Source: Argyresthia goedartella (lineage: Eukaryota; Arthropoda; Insecta; Lepidoptera; Argyresthiidae). Taken from it: a DNA stretch of 64,000 bases. The notes beneath the pieces are model-generated. The model saw only the letters and a list, made by a program, of their open reading frames with translations. It was not told where the DNA came from and searched no databases. The DNA lies in contig OX463836.1 in NCBI GenBank assembly GCA_949825045.1, positions 12,479,829 to 12,543,828 on the forward strand. Direction: 5' to 3'. The translations under genes and the position numbers were made by a program. Position 1 is the first letter of the stretch. Every line of letters starts with the position of its first letter. This document shows positions 1-10,864 of the stretch, piece after piece.

Positions 1-1492
1 ACCGTCTGCCGATCAGACTTTTTTAACGGTTCATGACGTCGACGGTAATGATTGGTACTTGTAGTGTGATTGTAGTAAGTAGGAACCATGTATTAATACC
101 TACTACAGCTATAGTTTTTTGTGACACCATAATATAATCGCTCCGTGGAAAATTCTGTGCCTACGCACTTTTATGGAAGATGTTTACAATATTTAGAACC
201 AGTTTTGTAACTTTGTAACGTCAGCAGCCGAGAAATTGGCGGAGCGATGGATCTCCACTCCACCCCCGCTCCAAACGCGCACCTAATCAAAAACCCGAAC
301 GATCGGCGACACGGCTTCAACCAAGCTGAACCGACTCCTGATGTTTTGCCAAGTAGGGGTACAGAGAAAATCCATTACTCTCCTTCGGAGCCATTCAGAC
401 CATGACAGACCTCACGGATGACTATCCTCTATGGTCAATAGAGGGTGGACTGCAAAGGGTCCGCTCCGCTGACGAAGATCCCGTCTAATGACTGATCATG
501 CTGTCTTTCTTGTGACGAAGATGCTAGCGACCAATCCCAAAAAATTAGGTATACCCTACTGTCCACCATTTTGAAAAATCATGATTCCTGTGGCAGGGAA
601 TGAATCCCGGTGTCCATAGACAGAGTAAAATTTTACAAAAACGTATGTGTATATATGAATTCTGTAAATGACATACTTTGCGAGAAATCTGAGTCAAAAG
701 AGCTAAAAACCAGGCATCACATGTTTATCAGAGCCATGTTTGCAGTGGCGCACACTTGGGACTTTTTCGCCATAAAAAGAGCAAGACCAAAGCGTCCTTC
801 TTGTAGTACCGCGAGCGCGGCAGTGCCTTCAGCACTCTGGCCCATATTACAGGGAGGTTGGACTATTCGATCCTCGGACACTGGGAAAACTTTCACATGA
901 GTTCTAATTTGAATGCTAAGGCCCGGTGACTGGTGGTTTGACGGTCTTGCCATTTTTCGAGGCTGTTATATTAACCTTTTAGTATAGGCAAACGAAAACA
1001 CAATGTTTTATTTGTTTAATTTAGACATAGGGAAAATGTTTAAAAATCTAACTGTACCTGCCGAATAAATATACATTGCGAAGCTTCCGTAAAAGAAGAT
1101 AATCAAAAGGTATGATGTTTACAAATCAACATTGCGCCTTGCATAGAAAAGTTAAACGTAAAGTAAAAAGAAACAAAATGGGAATCTGGGTGTGAAAGTT
1201 AACTCTGATTCGGTTCGTAGGCGCACACAAAAGTGGGCGATGGAAATCGGTGGACTTGAACAGCTAGCTGAGCTGGAATTATCGACTTATTGGTCTTAAG
1301 TGTGTGGTCTCAAAGCCTGAATCGAATTCCTTTTCATACAATATCTTCATCAGGGAGGGTTGACACACTCATAGAGAGGGCTTAACAGCCTGAATAATAT
1401 TAGAAGTCTGTATGTGAACATCATCCCCAGAGAGATTACTTTTGTCAGCTCTGGTGAAAAAAATCTTTTCACTCTACTGCCCGGAAATGTGG
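1..1492. other. No gene recognised; one dispersed-repeat relic
   Basis: No coding region or RNA gene is supported here. About 541-695 resembles 54141-54295: both have a purine-poor lead followed by a shared block reading roughly TACTTTGCG then GAAATCTGAG, so this is an old dispersed repeat of unknown class. Short open frames at 610-953 overlap this repeat on both strands and resemble no protein known to me. Confidence 0.4.
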
Positions 1493-1598
1493 CAAAAGAT
1501 GGTCAGTAATGGGGCTGCAAAACAATGAATACATAACGAAGACATCAAAAGATGGTCAGTAATGGGGCTGCAAAACAATGACTACATAACGAAGACAT
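1493..1598. repeat. 53-bp tandem duplication, two copies
   Basis: A 53-base unit beginning CAAAAGATGGTCAG occurs twice back to back (1493-1545 and 1546-1598) with almost no differences, so the duplication is recent. It lies in non-coding sequence upstream of the mariner copy. Confidence 0.9.
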
Positions 1599-1829
1599 CA
1601 AAAACATTTATAAACTGTTCAACAGGCCAGAAAAAACATTGTTGGCTTATTTGTTTTGTTATGGTTATGCCACATGTCAACATATGGTGCTTCCATGCAA
1701 AAAAAGTGTTTTTTTTTTAACATATCTTGTAAAGTACTTTTTGCCCAGCGCGCAATGTTGTTGTTTAATAACTTCCTCGATTGTTTCGCAGTGTTGGTCA
1801 CAAACAATATTGTAACAATCACCCTTATA

Positions 1830-3121
1830 TTAGGTCCTTACATATGAAATTGGCGTTTCGCCGTACTGGCCACTTTGATCTCAAATATCTCCTCTATGTC
1901 TATATATATCTCCTCCAAATTCAAATGTATACAGCTATTTACTCATGTATTTGTGTTTCTAAAATTATAATTCATTTGTATTTTCCTCAATTGTCTTTTT
2001 TCTTGCGTCACTCAGCTTACAAAATGGAAAACTTGAAATATCGCGTTATTTACGAGTATGAGTTCTACCGTGGCACCAGTGCTGCAGAAACGGCTCGAAG
2101 GATTAATGATGTGTATGGCGACGGTGCCGCAATAGGAAACACAGTGCGTTTTTGGTTCCGACGTTTTCGTTCTGGAAATTTTGACCTGCAGAACAAGCCC
2201 CATGAACGGCCGGAGACCAAAGTTGATAATGAAGAATTGAAGGCTATTGTGGAAGTGGATCCATCGCAAACCACGGTCCGGGTTAGCTGCAGGCTGCGGT
2301 GTTAGTGATAAAACTGTTTTAATCCACTTGAAGCAAATTGGGAAGGTGAAAAAGCTTGAAAGGTGGGTACCTCACGAACTGAGTGAAGCAAATCAACAAA
2401 CGCGCATTGACTGCTGCGTTGCACTACTCACCCGGCACAATAATGAAAGGATTTTAAATCGAATCATTACCTGTGATGAAAAGTGGATCCTGTAAGATAA
2501 TTGGAAGCGCTCATCGCAATGGCTGAACCTTGCCGAACCAGCCAAACCATGCCCCAAGCGAAAATTGACTCCAAAAAAGTTACTTGTGAGCGTTTGGTGG
2601 ACTAGTGCTGGTGTGGTTCACTACAGCTTTCTTAAATCTGGCCAGACGATTACGGCAGATGTCTATTGTCAGCAACTGCAAATCATGATGGAAAAGCTAG
2701 CTGCTAAACAACCGCGACTGGTCAATCGCTCTAGGCCACTGCTGCTTCATGATAACGCTAGACCACACACTGCACAACAGACGGCTACTATATTAGAGGA
2801 GCTTCAATTGGAATGTCTAAGACATCCACCATACTCTCCGGACCTTGCTCCAACAGATTACCATTTTTTTCGAAATTTGGATAACTTCTTGAAAGGGAAA
2901 AAATTCAACTCCGATGGGGCAGTCCAAACCGCCTTCAAAGATTTTATTGATTCCCGTCCGAATGTTTTTTTTTAGTAAAGGGATCGAAGAACTACCTATG
3001 AGATGGCAAAAGTGTATAGATAGCAATGGTACATACTTTGATTAAATAAATATATTATATTTAAAAAAAAACGACTATGTTCCTCTCATGCAAAACGCCA
3101 ATTTCATATGTAAGGACCTAA
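1830..3121 (+). mobile_element. Mariner element, cecropia-type, inactive
   Basis: A complete mariner-length insertion of 1292 bp. The two ends are inverted repeats identical over the first 29 bases (starting TTAGGTCCTTACATATG) and each is flanked by TA, the target duplication expected for Tc1/mariner. Between them lies one transposase reading frame with three breaks. Both ends are intact, so the element could in principle be mobilised by a transposase supplied elsewhere; it cannot make its own. Related ends occur around 20538-20951. Confidence 0.95.
2024..3045 (+). pseudogene. Mariner transposase pseudogene (DD34D)
   Basis: The conceptual protein begins MENLKYRVIYEYEF, has the N-terminal helix-turn-helix region, and contains the three catalytic aspartates in TCDEKW, LLHDNARPHT and YSPDLAPTDYHFF, i.e. 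the DD34D pattern of mariner. The motif WVPHEL and the overall order resemble the cecropia subfamily (the group of human Hsmar1), which is established knowledge. Three lesions are visible: a frameshift near 2275, a stop at 2494 where the family has Tyr (WILYDN is expected), and a frameshift in the T run near 2965-2974. After the last shift the frame runs through RWQKCIDSNGTYFD to a TAA at 3043. With few other changes this is a fairly young inactive copy. Confidence 0.93.
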
Positions 3122-3123
3122 TA

Positions 3124-4093
3124 TTTTTATAATTTGTAAGTGAAGTGAAAATAGCACAGACAATCGCAAATGCACTTTATCGTAAAACTTAATGTAATTA
3201 TTTTGTAATAGTGATTTTAACTAATTTTATAATTTAAGTAAAATTATATAGACATTTCCTTCGCTTGGTGTTCATATTTTTTTCTTGTTTTATTTCGTAT
3301 TTTCCATGAAATCTATCACTAGGTCTGTGCAATACTTTTTTGTTTCAGATGTCCTGCCGTTGCGAACTTATAGTTTTAAGGCTCCATACTATATAATTTA
3401 TTTATTTTCAACTTTGTAGCTATGTTTCTTTTGTAATTATTATTTGTACCTACTTGGATCCTTGTGTTTTGAATTAATCGACTTTGATTTTGAATTGACA
3501 TTTATCGACATTTGTTATATATAAAGATACTCAAAACAAAGGTTGCAAACCTCATTACAAAACAAACAAACAACAATAACCGAAATAACCTGCGAGCAAT
3601 TTTTGTTATACATTGTCATTGGATGTCTTTACAGCCTTTTTGTAATAATTTATTCTATCCATTGTCATTATACCGGTTTCATCTCTTTTATCGTTTTTTT
3701 TAACAGGCCGCAATTGACTCTTTTTTTTCCAAAGACCGTATCGTAGATAGGTTTGTTACATATAAAACTACTAGAACTCTTTTAATTATGTGTGTTGGAT
3801 TAAGGGTTTTATACTTTTATAAAATATCAGAAATCACATCACATTAGTAAATTAAATATAATAAAATAACTGCTAAAGATAGAGAAGAATGAAGAAGTAA
3901 ACGTAATAATGAAGGTAATAAAACGGGTCATATCACTGCCGCCCCATTGCTGGGCAAGGTGCCCCTAAGGCTGGCGACGTTGCTTCGCTGTATGGTGAGG
4001 CTCAGCCGTTGCCCAAGGTAGGCTTCAGCCCTCCAGTCATTAGAGTAATCGAACAGGCGCGAGGAAAGTTCTTCGAACAACCCTCTGGATATA
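3124..4093. other. AT-rich, no gene recognised
   Basis: Very AT-rich up to about 3900, with homopolymer and dinucleotide-like runs, then GC-richer from about 3930. No coding potential beyond chance and no recognised repeat. Confidence 0.5.
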
Positions 4094-4136
4094 TGTGCCT
4101 TTTGGTGGACCGAGGGTTTCTACACCAAAAGGCACA
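4094..4136. repeat. 14-bp perfect hairpin
   Basis: TGTGCCTTTTGGTG at 4094-4107 is matched by its exact reverse complement at 4123-4136 with a 15-base loop. Part of the arm (TTGTGCCTTTTG) recurs at about 4158. It may be the tip of a foldback element; nothing shows it is a small-RNA precursor. Confidence 0.75.
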
Positions 4137-4399
4137 AGTATGTAAAGGCTGCGTATTTGTGCCTTTTGTTTCCCCCAGCGTATCTATACAAGTCGCGTCC
4201 CAACAAGCGACCGCCCGTTTTTCCGAGGAATGAGTCTCCTTTTACCATAGTCCCGCGACATGCCTGCTGGCTCCAGCATCGCGGGGACGCCAGTTCTGGC
4301 AAAAGCTTGGAGGTGACATCATTGAGTGCTGCGTGGCGCGACAGGCGGCCTGCATTGCGGTGACGTGACATGCCAGTCCATGGTGGCCCAGTTGGTTAG

Positions 4400-5179
4400 T
4401 AAAATACGTACTTGACTTCTTTATATGAGCGCCGATGTTTAGTTTTGATGTAATTCTCCTGTTCTATTCTAGTTAGAATTAAGGTTAATTTTATTATTTT
4501 TAGAATAAAACCCTTATTAGAATTCTGTACCCTTTTTCCTTTCCACAACGCCTTTATTTTAGTTTGATTAAAGCTAATATGTGCTACTCAATATGAAGCT
4601 CCCTAAGTTGTACTTATTTCAGTATTATTTAAAAAGTAATGCAAGATCTGGCCCTAAAGTTTGGTTTTATTTATGCGTTCTAATGTATAGAACTATAATT
4701 TACTCAAACACAGATAGTCTTCATACATTTATTTAACAATAGAAAACTTTTTCAATTGGTACAAAAATAGGGCCCCTTAGAACTCGTTTTATTGAGCAAT
4801 GAGTGCCCACAGAGTCTAAAATCGTTCATTCATTAGATAGCCTGTTCTTTCATGTGGAATTTTAATAGGTTAGAAAGAGATCGGATTAACAAAATTGAAC
4901 CTACCCACAGTTGTCCCGCTACGGGCATTTCACACACGGGGCCAAAGTGACATTTCCCGATGCGGGATTTTTCACACACTAGAGTTTAAGAGATTGTACT
5001 TAAACTACCATTTTTTTAAACGATAGCAACACTAACCTACTTAGCCGGCAGCCAGGCTTAAAAGGGCTTGTACCCAGAGCCGTTAAAATTAAAATAATAA
5101 TGGCCGGCAGCCGGCTCAAAGTTTTGAAAGTTGCGGGAAGTTGAAAAAAGTTTTATCAGAGATATTATTTATAGTTATA
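4400..5179. other. AT-rich, no gene recognised
   Basis: Mostly AT-rich. A GGCCGGCAGCC-like motif occurs at about 5045 and again at about 5102. No gene or mobile element is supported. Confidence 0.4.
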
Positions 5180-5412
5180 CAGGTGTAACAGAAACGTGTA
5201 GTCACATTTTAAGGTGTTGCTGTGGTCATCATCTGAGCAACATGAAACCGATTTGATCAGAGCGACTTTATTTTTCACTTCTCCATACAAATCCAGATGA
5301 CCGCCTAAACGAATGGAGGAAAGAAAAATAAAGTTGCTCAGATCAAATCGGTGTTGCAGTAAAACTTGTTCAGAATGATGTTCCTAACAGGTACACCTTT
5401 CTGTTACCCTCC
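5180..5412. mobile_element. MITE family A, copy 1
   Basis: Ends are imperfect inverted repeats (left CAGGTGTAACAGAAA, right ending CTTTCTGTTACCCT) next to TA. The interior is itself a long palindrome around 5250-5355 centred on GAAACCGATTTGATCAGAG and its complement. Related copies are at 12498-13005 and 17216-17455. It has no coding capacity; the class is inferred from the terminal repeats. Confidence 0.75.
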
Positions 5413-5463
5413 GAATTATAAATTTAGCATCATTCAAGAAACTCCTTCGTATATATACACTAG

Positions 5464-5575
5464 AGTACGGTCATTTTATTAGCGCAGCCTTTGATCTCGC
5501 CGTCAATGGATTCCGATGCGCATTCAAAGAGCTCATCAAACGACGCGCGGACTTTTCAAAATGAATGACCGTACT
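5464..5575. repeat. Short inverted-repeat element
   Basis: AGTACGGTCATT at 5464-5475 is matched by its exact complement at 5564-5575, enclosing about 88 bp. This is the architecture of a very short MITE; no family is assigned. Confidence 0.6.
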
Positions 5576-5879
5576 GTACATACATACACACACATACACC
5601 TTGGCGAGGAAAGTTTAAAAATAAAATATGGCAACTTAGCTGACATATTAGCGCTCTACTGCGTGTTCTAATAGAGAAACCAAATATTTTATTTTAAAAA
5701 ACACGCAATAGTCTACAAATAAATTAATTAATTAATAAATTTTCTATCATTTCTTGCCCAGGTGAACAAAATGTACTTATATGATGTTAACACCATTAAG
5801 CGAAGCGAAGCGTCTCCGTTCATCGTATGCAAAAATTATTTCGTATATCTGGATTTCTGACCGGCTGTTCAGCTGCAGG

Positions 5880-6105
5880 CAGTGTTGTTATTCATACGGC
5901 AATTGCCGTAATATACGGTATTCCATGACTTTTTTGAGATTATACGGCAGGGTTTTCACTACTGTTATTATGAAATACGGCAATTAATAAAATAAAAATT
6001 TCTTAAATCATTATAATAATACGGCAATGTTGTGTTTTTTTCCCACAAATACGGCAATTTGAAACTTTAGATACGGCAATTCAAATTTTTGCGATAACAA
6101 CACTG
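5880..6105. mobile_element. hAT-like MITE with ATACGGCAATT iterons
   Basis: The 226-bp element begins CAGTGTTGTTAT and ends with the complement (ATAACAACACTG). It is flanked by an exact 8-bp direct repeat, GCTGCAGG (5872-5879 and 6106-6113). An 8-bp target duplication with a CAGTG-type end is diagnostic of hAT transposons. Inside, ATACGGCAATT or a near form recurs about seven times (near 5897, 5911, 5943, 5974, 6022, 6050, 6072). Such iterons could be subterminal transposase-binding sites; that is inference. Confidence 0.88.
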
Positions 6106-6109
6106 GCTG

Positions 6110-6560
6110 CAGGTAGCATTCTCGTGAAATTTTGTGAGCAGGTTCAATTGTCTGGAGTTTTACGCCGATCCAGGATTTTTTTCAAAATGGCGGAGACTTG
6201 GGGTTGAAAATGTAAAAAAAAAATACAAGAGCACCAACGGTTTGAGAAATTTTAACTAATGAGGTGTCGTTGTATTTGTGGAGACCGGGAGAGTGACAAA
6301 GGCTATGCCATTTTAGTGAAAAGATAATAAATCGGATTTTAGATCACAAATGTAGTTTAAAAAGTTATTGGTGCGGCTACTTTCATACCCCATGTACGGC
6401 CAGGTGCATTCATAAGTTTGTATGTGGTATTGAAAGAAAATTCAGGCTGGTTTTTATAGTGATTCCACTTGTTCACCCGATAAACTTCAAGGGGTCGGAG
6501 GTTTGTGGTTGAAAAATAATGCAAAAATAAGCAAATTTCCTATATCGCTCGCGAGTTCTA
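6110..6560 (-). repeat. Diverged dispersed repeat (related to family U)
   Basis: Read on the minus strand, about 6320-6400 matches the GTAGCCGCACCAATAAC block of the family U copies at 27812, 36900 and 43143. Blocks at 6118-6200 and 6410-6560 also resemble 14722-14800 and 15160-15350 (shared CTCGCGAGTTC-like and CATAAGTTTGTATG motifs). No coding capacity. Confidence 0.6.
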
Positions 6561-6879
6561 TAGCTCACAGAGCCACTTGTCATCTATCTCTATCGATGAT
6601 GAACTATCAAATTGTGAACTGGTTCAAACTTTAATTGCACAGGAAATATCAGGGCGAAGTAATGGGTCGGGGTAGGTGAAGGCTCAAGGGTGGCTGAGAG
6701 AAGCTTTGTCTTTCGTGTTAGTTTGACATGTAAGAGAAAAATAAACATAAATGTTGGTCTCGTTCATAATTTAACGGTTTGACATGGATATATAGATATC
6801 GAAAATTAATACGCTAAATTGTAAGCAGTATGTTGAGTTCACAATTATGTGTTAGTTTAATCTCACGCAACAGATTATA

Positions 6880-7210
6880 ATCTAACGATTTTGACGACGA
6901 CTTAGGTTTCAAAAAACAGTTCAGAAATAGTCCACACGACTTGCCAAATTTCAGAAATAGTCCTTCAACGGTTCCAGAGTTATTAAGATATCTTGGTGAG
7001 GATTACCGCTTGAACATTTGATATCATCAAATATCTCCGGACCGCCTATGACTTTCAGTATGAAATTTGTGCCAAAAATAGTCCAAAAATAGTTCACCTA
7101 AACAAGAGTATTATCCACATGGTTTGCTTTGAAGAAGTGCATCAAAAGTACAATGTTTAATCTCCCATACATTTCAATACATGTACAGTCGTGTACAAAA
7201 TCATCTGTTT
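6880..7210 (+). repeat. Foldback family F1, partial copy
   Basis: Shares long similarity with 11560-11840 and, in inverse orientation, 13990-14290. Recurring motifs are AATAGTCC, GGTGAGGATTAC and the end motif GTACAGTCGTGTACAAA. Only one side of the palindrome is present. No coding capacity. Confidence 0.8.
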
Positions 7211-7214
7211 CTTT

Positions 7215-8190
7215 GGTCCGGTTTGGCAGCTTCGCATTGCATGCTTTGCAAAAGTCGGTGAACTTTTCATCTTTATATAATGAAAGCCGTCATCTTATAC
7301 TTTGCCAAAAAGCTTTATGTACCTGTACCTAATTACCTATTCTTGAAACTGAAAACCTAGAATTTGTTTTGAAAGTTATCGATTATTTATTGTAAAGTTT
7401 TATTATCCTACAACGACGGCCGCCTTTTATGTAATGTCGGTAACTTACTGATCTTTGCCCAAAATAAAATGTAAATACTTAATCCGGGAAAGTTCGCGGA
7501 GGCTAAATCCGGGGAAGTCCGCGAACATCGTATCGCGGGGACGATCGCTACGGTATTTCCATAACGTCTTATCCAAAATATACCCAAAAATACCGACTTC
7601 CGACAATATACCTACAAATCTACTGATGTTCGGAAAAATCGATGAAATATACTGAAAAAGTATTAAAATATTATATCTCGATCCTTTGAACCTCGGCAAT
7701 GTGTGCGTGTGGCGGCGTTTATTTATGCGGAACCCAATTTGGCTGTGTGTGTCCGGCCGCGCAAAAATTACATGAAAAATGTATCCTCATTGCTCAAGTC
7801 CTAAGCGCACTTTAATATATTAATCTTTAATAACAAAATTTGTGTGTAGATTAACTTTTTTTTTTTAGTATCAGTTTGTTAACTGTGTAGGTGCTTATAA
7901 TTAGCTCATAGTTTACCATAATGTAATACATACTACTTATTAAATAATGATAAGCTTCCCATGAAAATAATAAGAAAATACTTTTATAGCACTTTCCTTC
8001 GTTATAATAAGGTCGTTATTACGACTGAGCGTGTTAAGATTGACGTGCTGGCTTCCATACCTACCCTACATACACTGATATTATAGGTACAACCGGCGCT
8101 CGGATACCCTAATAAAAAAAAACTTTTTCATTTCAGGTTCGAACATAAAAATTAAGGTTTTATTTGAATTTACCGGAAATAAAACAGAAT
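7215..8190. other. No gene recognised
   Basis: AT-rich except for a CG-containing patch at about 7480-7560, where a short motif resembling CCGGGGAAGTCCGCG recurs. No gene, RNA or element end could be defined. Confidence 0.4.
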
Positions 8191-8194
8191 CACG

Positions 8195-8305
8195 CTTTTT
8201 CCCATACGGGGTGGCAGAGGAAAAATTGTGCCCAGGTTTAGCCAGTAATTCAATGCTCCTTTTTGCGTGACAGGGGGCTAGTCCATCGCCGCAGCTATGA
8301 GGATT
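8195..8305 (+). repeat. Dispersed family Z copy
   Basis: Begins CCCATACGGGGTGGCAGAGG and ends near GGGGGCTAGTCCATCGCCGC. The same family is seen at 57028-57165 (inverse, most complete), 12046-12090, 24195-24290, 30940-31000, 47485-47560, 58545-58590 and 61065-61095. The copy at 57 kb ends in a GTAT microsatellite, so this is probably a short non-autonomous element that carries a microsatellite tail. Confidence 0.8.
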
Positions 8306-8426
8306 AAAGGATTAAACGTTTGTATAATGTACTTTTTTTTTTTTTTTTAGATTAAAAACGATAAGAAATTTATTAAGGTAAAGATTCATAAAAATAAGTA
8401 CAGAGAATATAAATAAGATATTCATT

Positions 8427-10229
8427 CTAGTTCAAGACGTGTGGGACTGCCGCTCCATCCTCATATAGGCCTGTGCGATTCCACCTATGGCGGGTGCCGC
8501 GGATGCACATGCTGCTAGCCCTGATGATGGCGGTTTGAATTCTTGCTCGTAGCCAGCCCATTATTGTGGCAGGGGTCCGGTTCCAGCGGTCCGCCAGTGT
8601 TTCGGCGAGGTGTTTAGTGAATGATATCATTTGTGGAGCAAAAACTCCGTCGACAGAGGTTACTAAAGGGGTGAAGGTGGTGTGGCGCGTCTCGCATGGG
8701 TCGCAGTACTTCCTTTTCTTTTCTTCTTCAGCTGAACGAAGGACAGCCGCTACGGGGCGCGATGCGTGGGAGGGAGCGTCGGTGTCTATGACACGGATAT
8801 CAAATAACGCCTCCCTCTGGGCAATCCATACCCCCCGACAAGCCAAGTCTCCGCGCAGCCCAGTATCGACTTCGGAGATGACTGGCTCTTTCGTGACGTT
8901 TCCCCAGGCTTGCTGGCACAGTTCACAGAAAAGATCCCTTATTTCGTTATGTCTGCGTGTGATAAGGCCACCTGTTTTGCAGCACAAGGCGTGGTCCACG
9001 TTGAAGTTGTCATTGCCGCAGCCGTCGCAAGTCGCAGGCATGGAGATTGGTGTGCGGTGGTATCTTATGGCCAGGGCATCTCTAAATTCGTGGGGTGATG
9101 AGTCGAAGTTGTCTTTTCTTGTCGGTATTACTGAAAGCCATGTTGATATTTTTGTTTTCATTTTTGTCGCTATTGATCTTTCTATTGCTCTTTTCTTTTT
9201 GGATGGTAATTTTGTTAGAATGCTTTCTAGAGTTTCGTTCTCGTATGTTTCTTTTTCCTTGTTTCCTTCCTTTCTTGCGTCACGCAAAGAATTGTAGTGT
9301 TCAGCAAGGTTTATGTCTTTTATCTTGGTTAGGGCTGTTGAAAGTATTGTAGATCCCTGTTTTGAGATTTGGTATGCACGTTTTGGTGTGTTGAAGGGGT
9401 CAGAAAGGGCAAGTCCGCCTTTGTGGACTGGGAGGGTAAATGGCTGGGTTTCAAGTTTTGTGATTTCGCCTCCGAATAGTGTTGGTATGAATTTGTCGTG
9501 TAATGTGTTAGTTAAGGGTTCAAAAAGTTCTTCTGAATTTTTTAAGACACGTAGTAGGAAGGACCATTTAAACTGAGCTGCTTTAGTTAGGGCAGTGTAA
9601 GCGGCTTGAGGTGAGTTTTTGCAGATTGTTGTGAGTTTCTCGATGATAGATATCCATTCGGTTACATTCTTTTTTACGAAGTCGTCCCCTCCTGTCCCTA
9701 TGCAGCCTCCTAGGAAGCGGGAGCCGGTAACTATGGAGACGTTGGTACCGGAGAACGTCTTTTCTGCGGTAGACTTGTCAGTTTCTGACACTATTAGAAA
9801 TGATTTTTTACCTTGTGGTAAGTATCCGTATGCTGGGCCTGTTTTGTTTAAGTTGTCCCACCATTGTCGTAGGCTTTGGAAAGTGCCTTGCGCGGAGGAG
9901 TCATCGGCGTACCAGCATTGTGTGACTGTGTTTTCGGTTTTAAGTTTGTTAATTATTGGTAGTGTTGCAAGCGCGTACAGTGGCATTGCGAGTGGGTCTC
10001 CTTGGGTTACGCCTTCTCTGCTATATAGTCTTGTATCAGAATCGCGAAATACCAATTCAGCGTGGCCATTGTAAGTATTATAAAGAAAGCGGGCGCAGTG
10101 TGGCCAGTATATTCTTGCTTGCCAGAGGGCTAGTTGTCTATTCACGGCGTTAAAAGCATTGTTCGCGTCAACGAGGAGCATTCCCCAGTTTGAACCAGGT
10201 TGGCAATCTCTTTGGAAGACATCGGTCAT
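8427..10229 (-). CDS. LINE reverse transcriptase and endonuclease ORF
   Basis: This 600-residue frame is the catalytic part of the element. RT motif A is LLVDANNAFN (Asp21), motif B GVTQGDP (about residue 73), and the active site YADD is at residues 107-110. Following these are a conserved GPAYGYLPQGKKS block, a thumb-like region, then a CDGCG...DHALCC cluster near residue 400 followed by RRHNEIRDLF and, about 40 residues on, FDIRV. That last set matches the CCHC-plus-nuclease layout of restriction-like-endonuclease LINEs. The shown start is not the real one: the frame stays open upstream of the ATG (VTEACGQSQLCSGLGSG) to about 10325, where it runs into the other frame. About 600 codons without a stop means recent insertion or activity. 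Confidence 0.8.
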   Translation of the reverse strand: MTDVFQRDCQPGSNWGMLLVDANNAFNAVNRQLALWQARIYWPHCARFLYNTYNGHAELVFRDSDTRLYSREGVTQGDPLAMPLYALATLPIINKLKTENTVTQCWYADDSSAQGTFQSLRQWWDNLNKTGPAYGYLPQGKKSFLIVSETDKSTAEKTFSGTNVSIVTGSRFLGGCIGTGGDDFVKKNVTEWISIIEKLTTICKNSPQAAYTALTKAAQFKWSFLLRVLKNSEELFEPLTNTLHDKFIPTLFGGEITKLETQPFTLPVHKGGLALSDPFNTPKRAYQISKQGSTILSTALTKIKDINLAEHYNSLRDARKEGNKEKETYENETLESILTKLPSKKKRAIERSIATKMKTKISTWLSVIPTRKDNFDSSPHEFRDALAIRYHRTPISMPATCDGCGNDNFNVDHALCCKTGGLITRRHNEIRDLFCELCQQAWGNVTKEPVISEVDTGLRGDLACRGVWIAQREALFDIRVIDTDAPSHASRPVAAVLRSAEEEKKRKYCDPCETRHTTFTPLVTSVDGVFAPQMISFTKHLAETLADRWNRTPATIMGWLRARIQTAIIRASSMCIRGTRHRWNRTGLYEDGAAVPHVLN

Positions 10230-10864
10230 GACATGAATGGCGCCTTCGATGCCACTGCCCAGTCCACTGCAGAGCTGTGACTGGCCGCATGCTTCAGTGA
10301 CTTCAGAGCCTGTTGCATGCAGGGTATGGTTTCGTTGCTAAGTTTCGTTGTGAGCTGCGCTACGGCTTCTCTTAAATGGGCGCTTGCTTGGCCGAAGCGG
10401 AGTAGGAAATCTCTCCAGTTTTCGGCTGTGCATCCAGTGGGGCCTCCGCCACCGTGTAGTTTTCTCGCAACTGTTTCGACATGGTCACAAGTTATTTCGA
10501 TTTCAAGGAGTGGTGGGAGTTTTGTGACGTCTTTGGGGAGAGTGAATAAAGCGGGATCTGGAGTATTAGGCGGGGGGTGCTTTTCTCTCAGCACATCACT
10601 GACGGTTTTACCGGATGGATCAACTTCAGTGTCTGGGTTTAAAACTTTGCTCGTGTCTTTTGTGAGGAGCCAGTTGAGCGCTTCCCGCGTTTTTCCATGT
10701 AGTATCAGTCGTTGTTTCGGTATCGTTGTATCGGTGGTTGTTTTAAGAGTAGCGGATGCTGATTGGTTTAGTACATCGTTGTGTGCTGATCTCATGTGAC
10801 GCTGGAGCCCATTTTTCTTGAATTTCCTGGGGCATAGCGGGCATTCGGTGTCAGCTTGTGACAT
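10226..10864 (-). pseudogene. LINE N-terminal zinc finger and RT start, frame-broken
   Basis: A 212-residue frame starting MSQADTECPLCPRKF. Residues Cys8, Cys11, His23 and His28 form a C2H2 zinc finger, as in R2-type elements where it binds target DNA. A conserved GGGGPTGCTAENW block near residue 137 is the start of the RT region. After NETIP (about 10325) the frame leaves the family pattern and stops at 10226, overlapping the next ATG as ATGA. The next frame picks up at GSEVTEACGQSQLCSG, so the two were once a single ORF. The RT segment normally lying between these points, with a GVRPIGVGE-like box, is missing: a small internal deletion plus frame change. Confidence 0.75.

Noticed and set aside
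8566..10799. Several plus-strand open frames of 85-243 codons
   Set aside because: They lie antisense to the LINE polyprotein, whose minus-strand frame has clear RT and nuclease motifs; the plus-strand translations show none.
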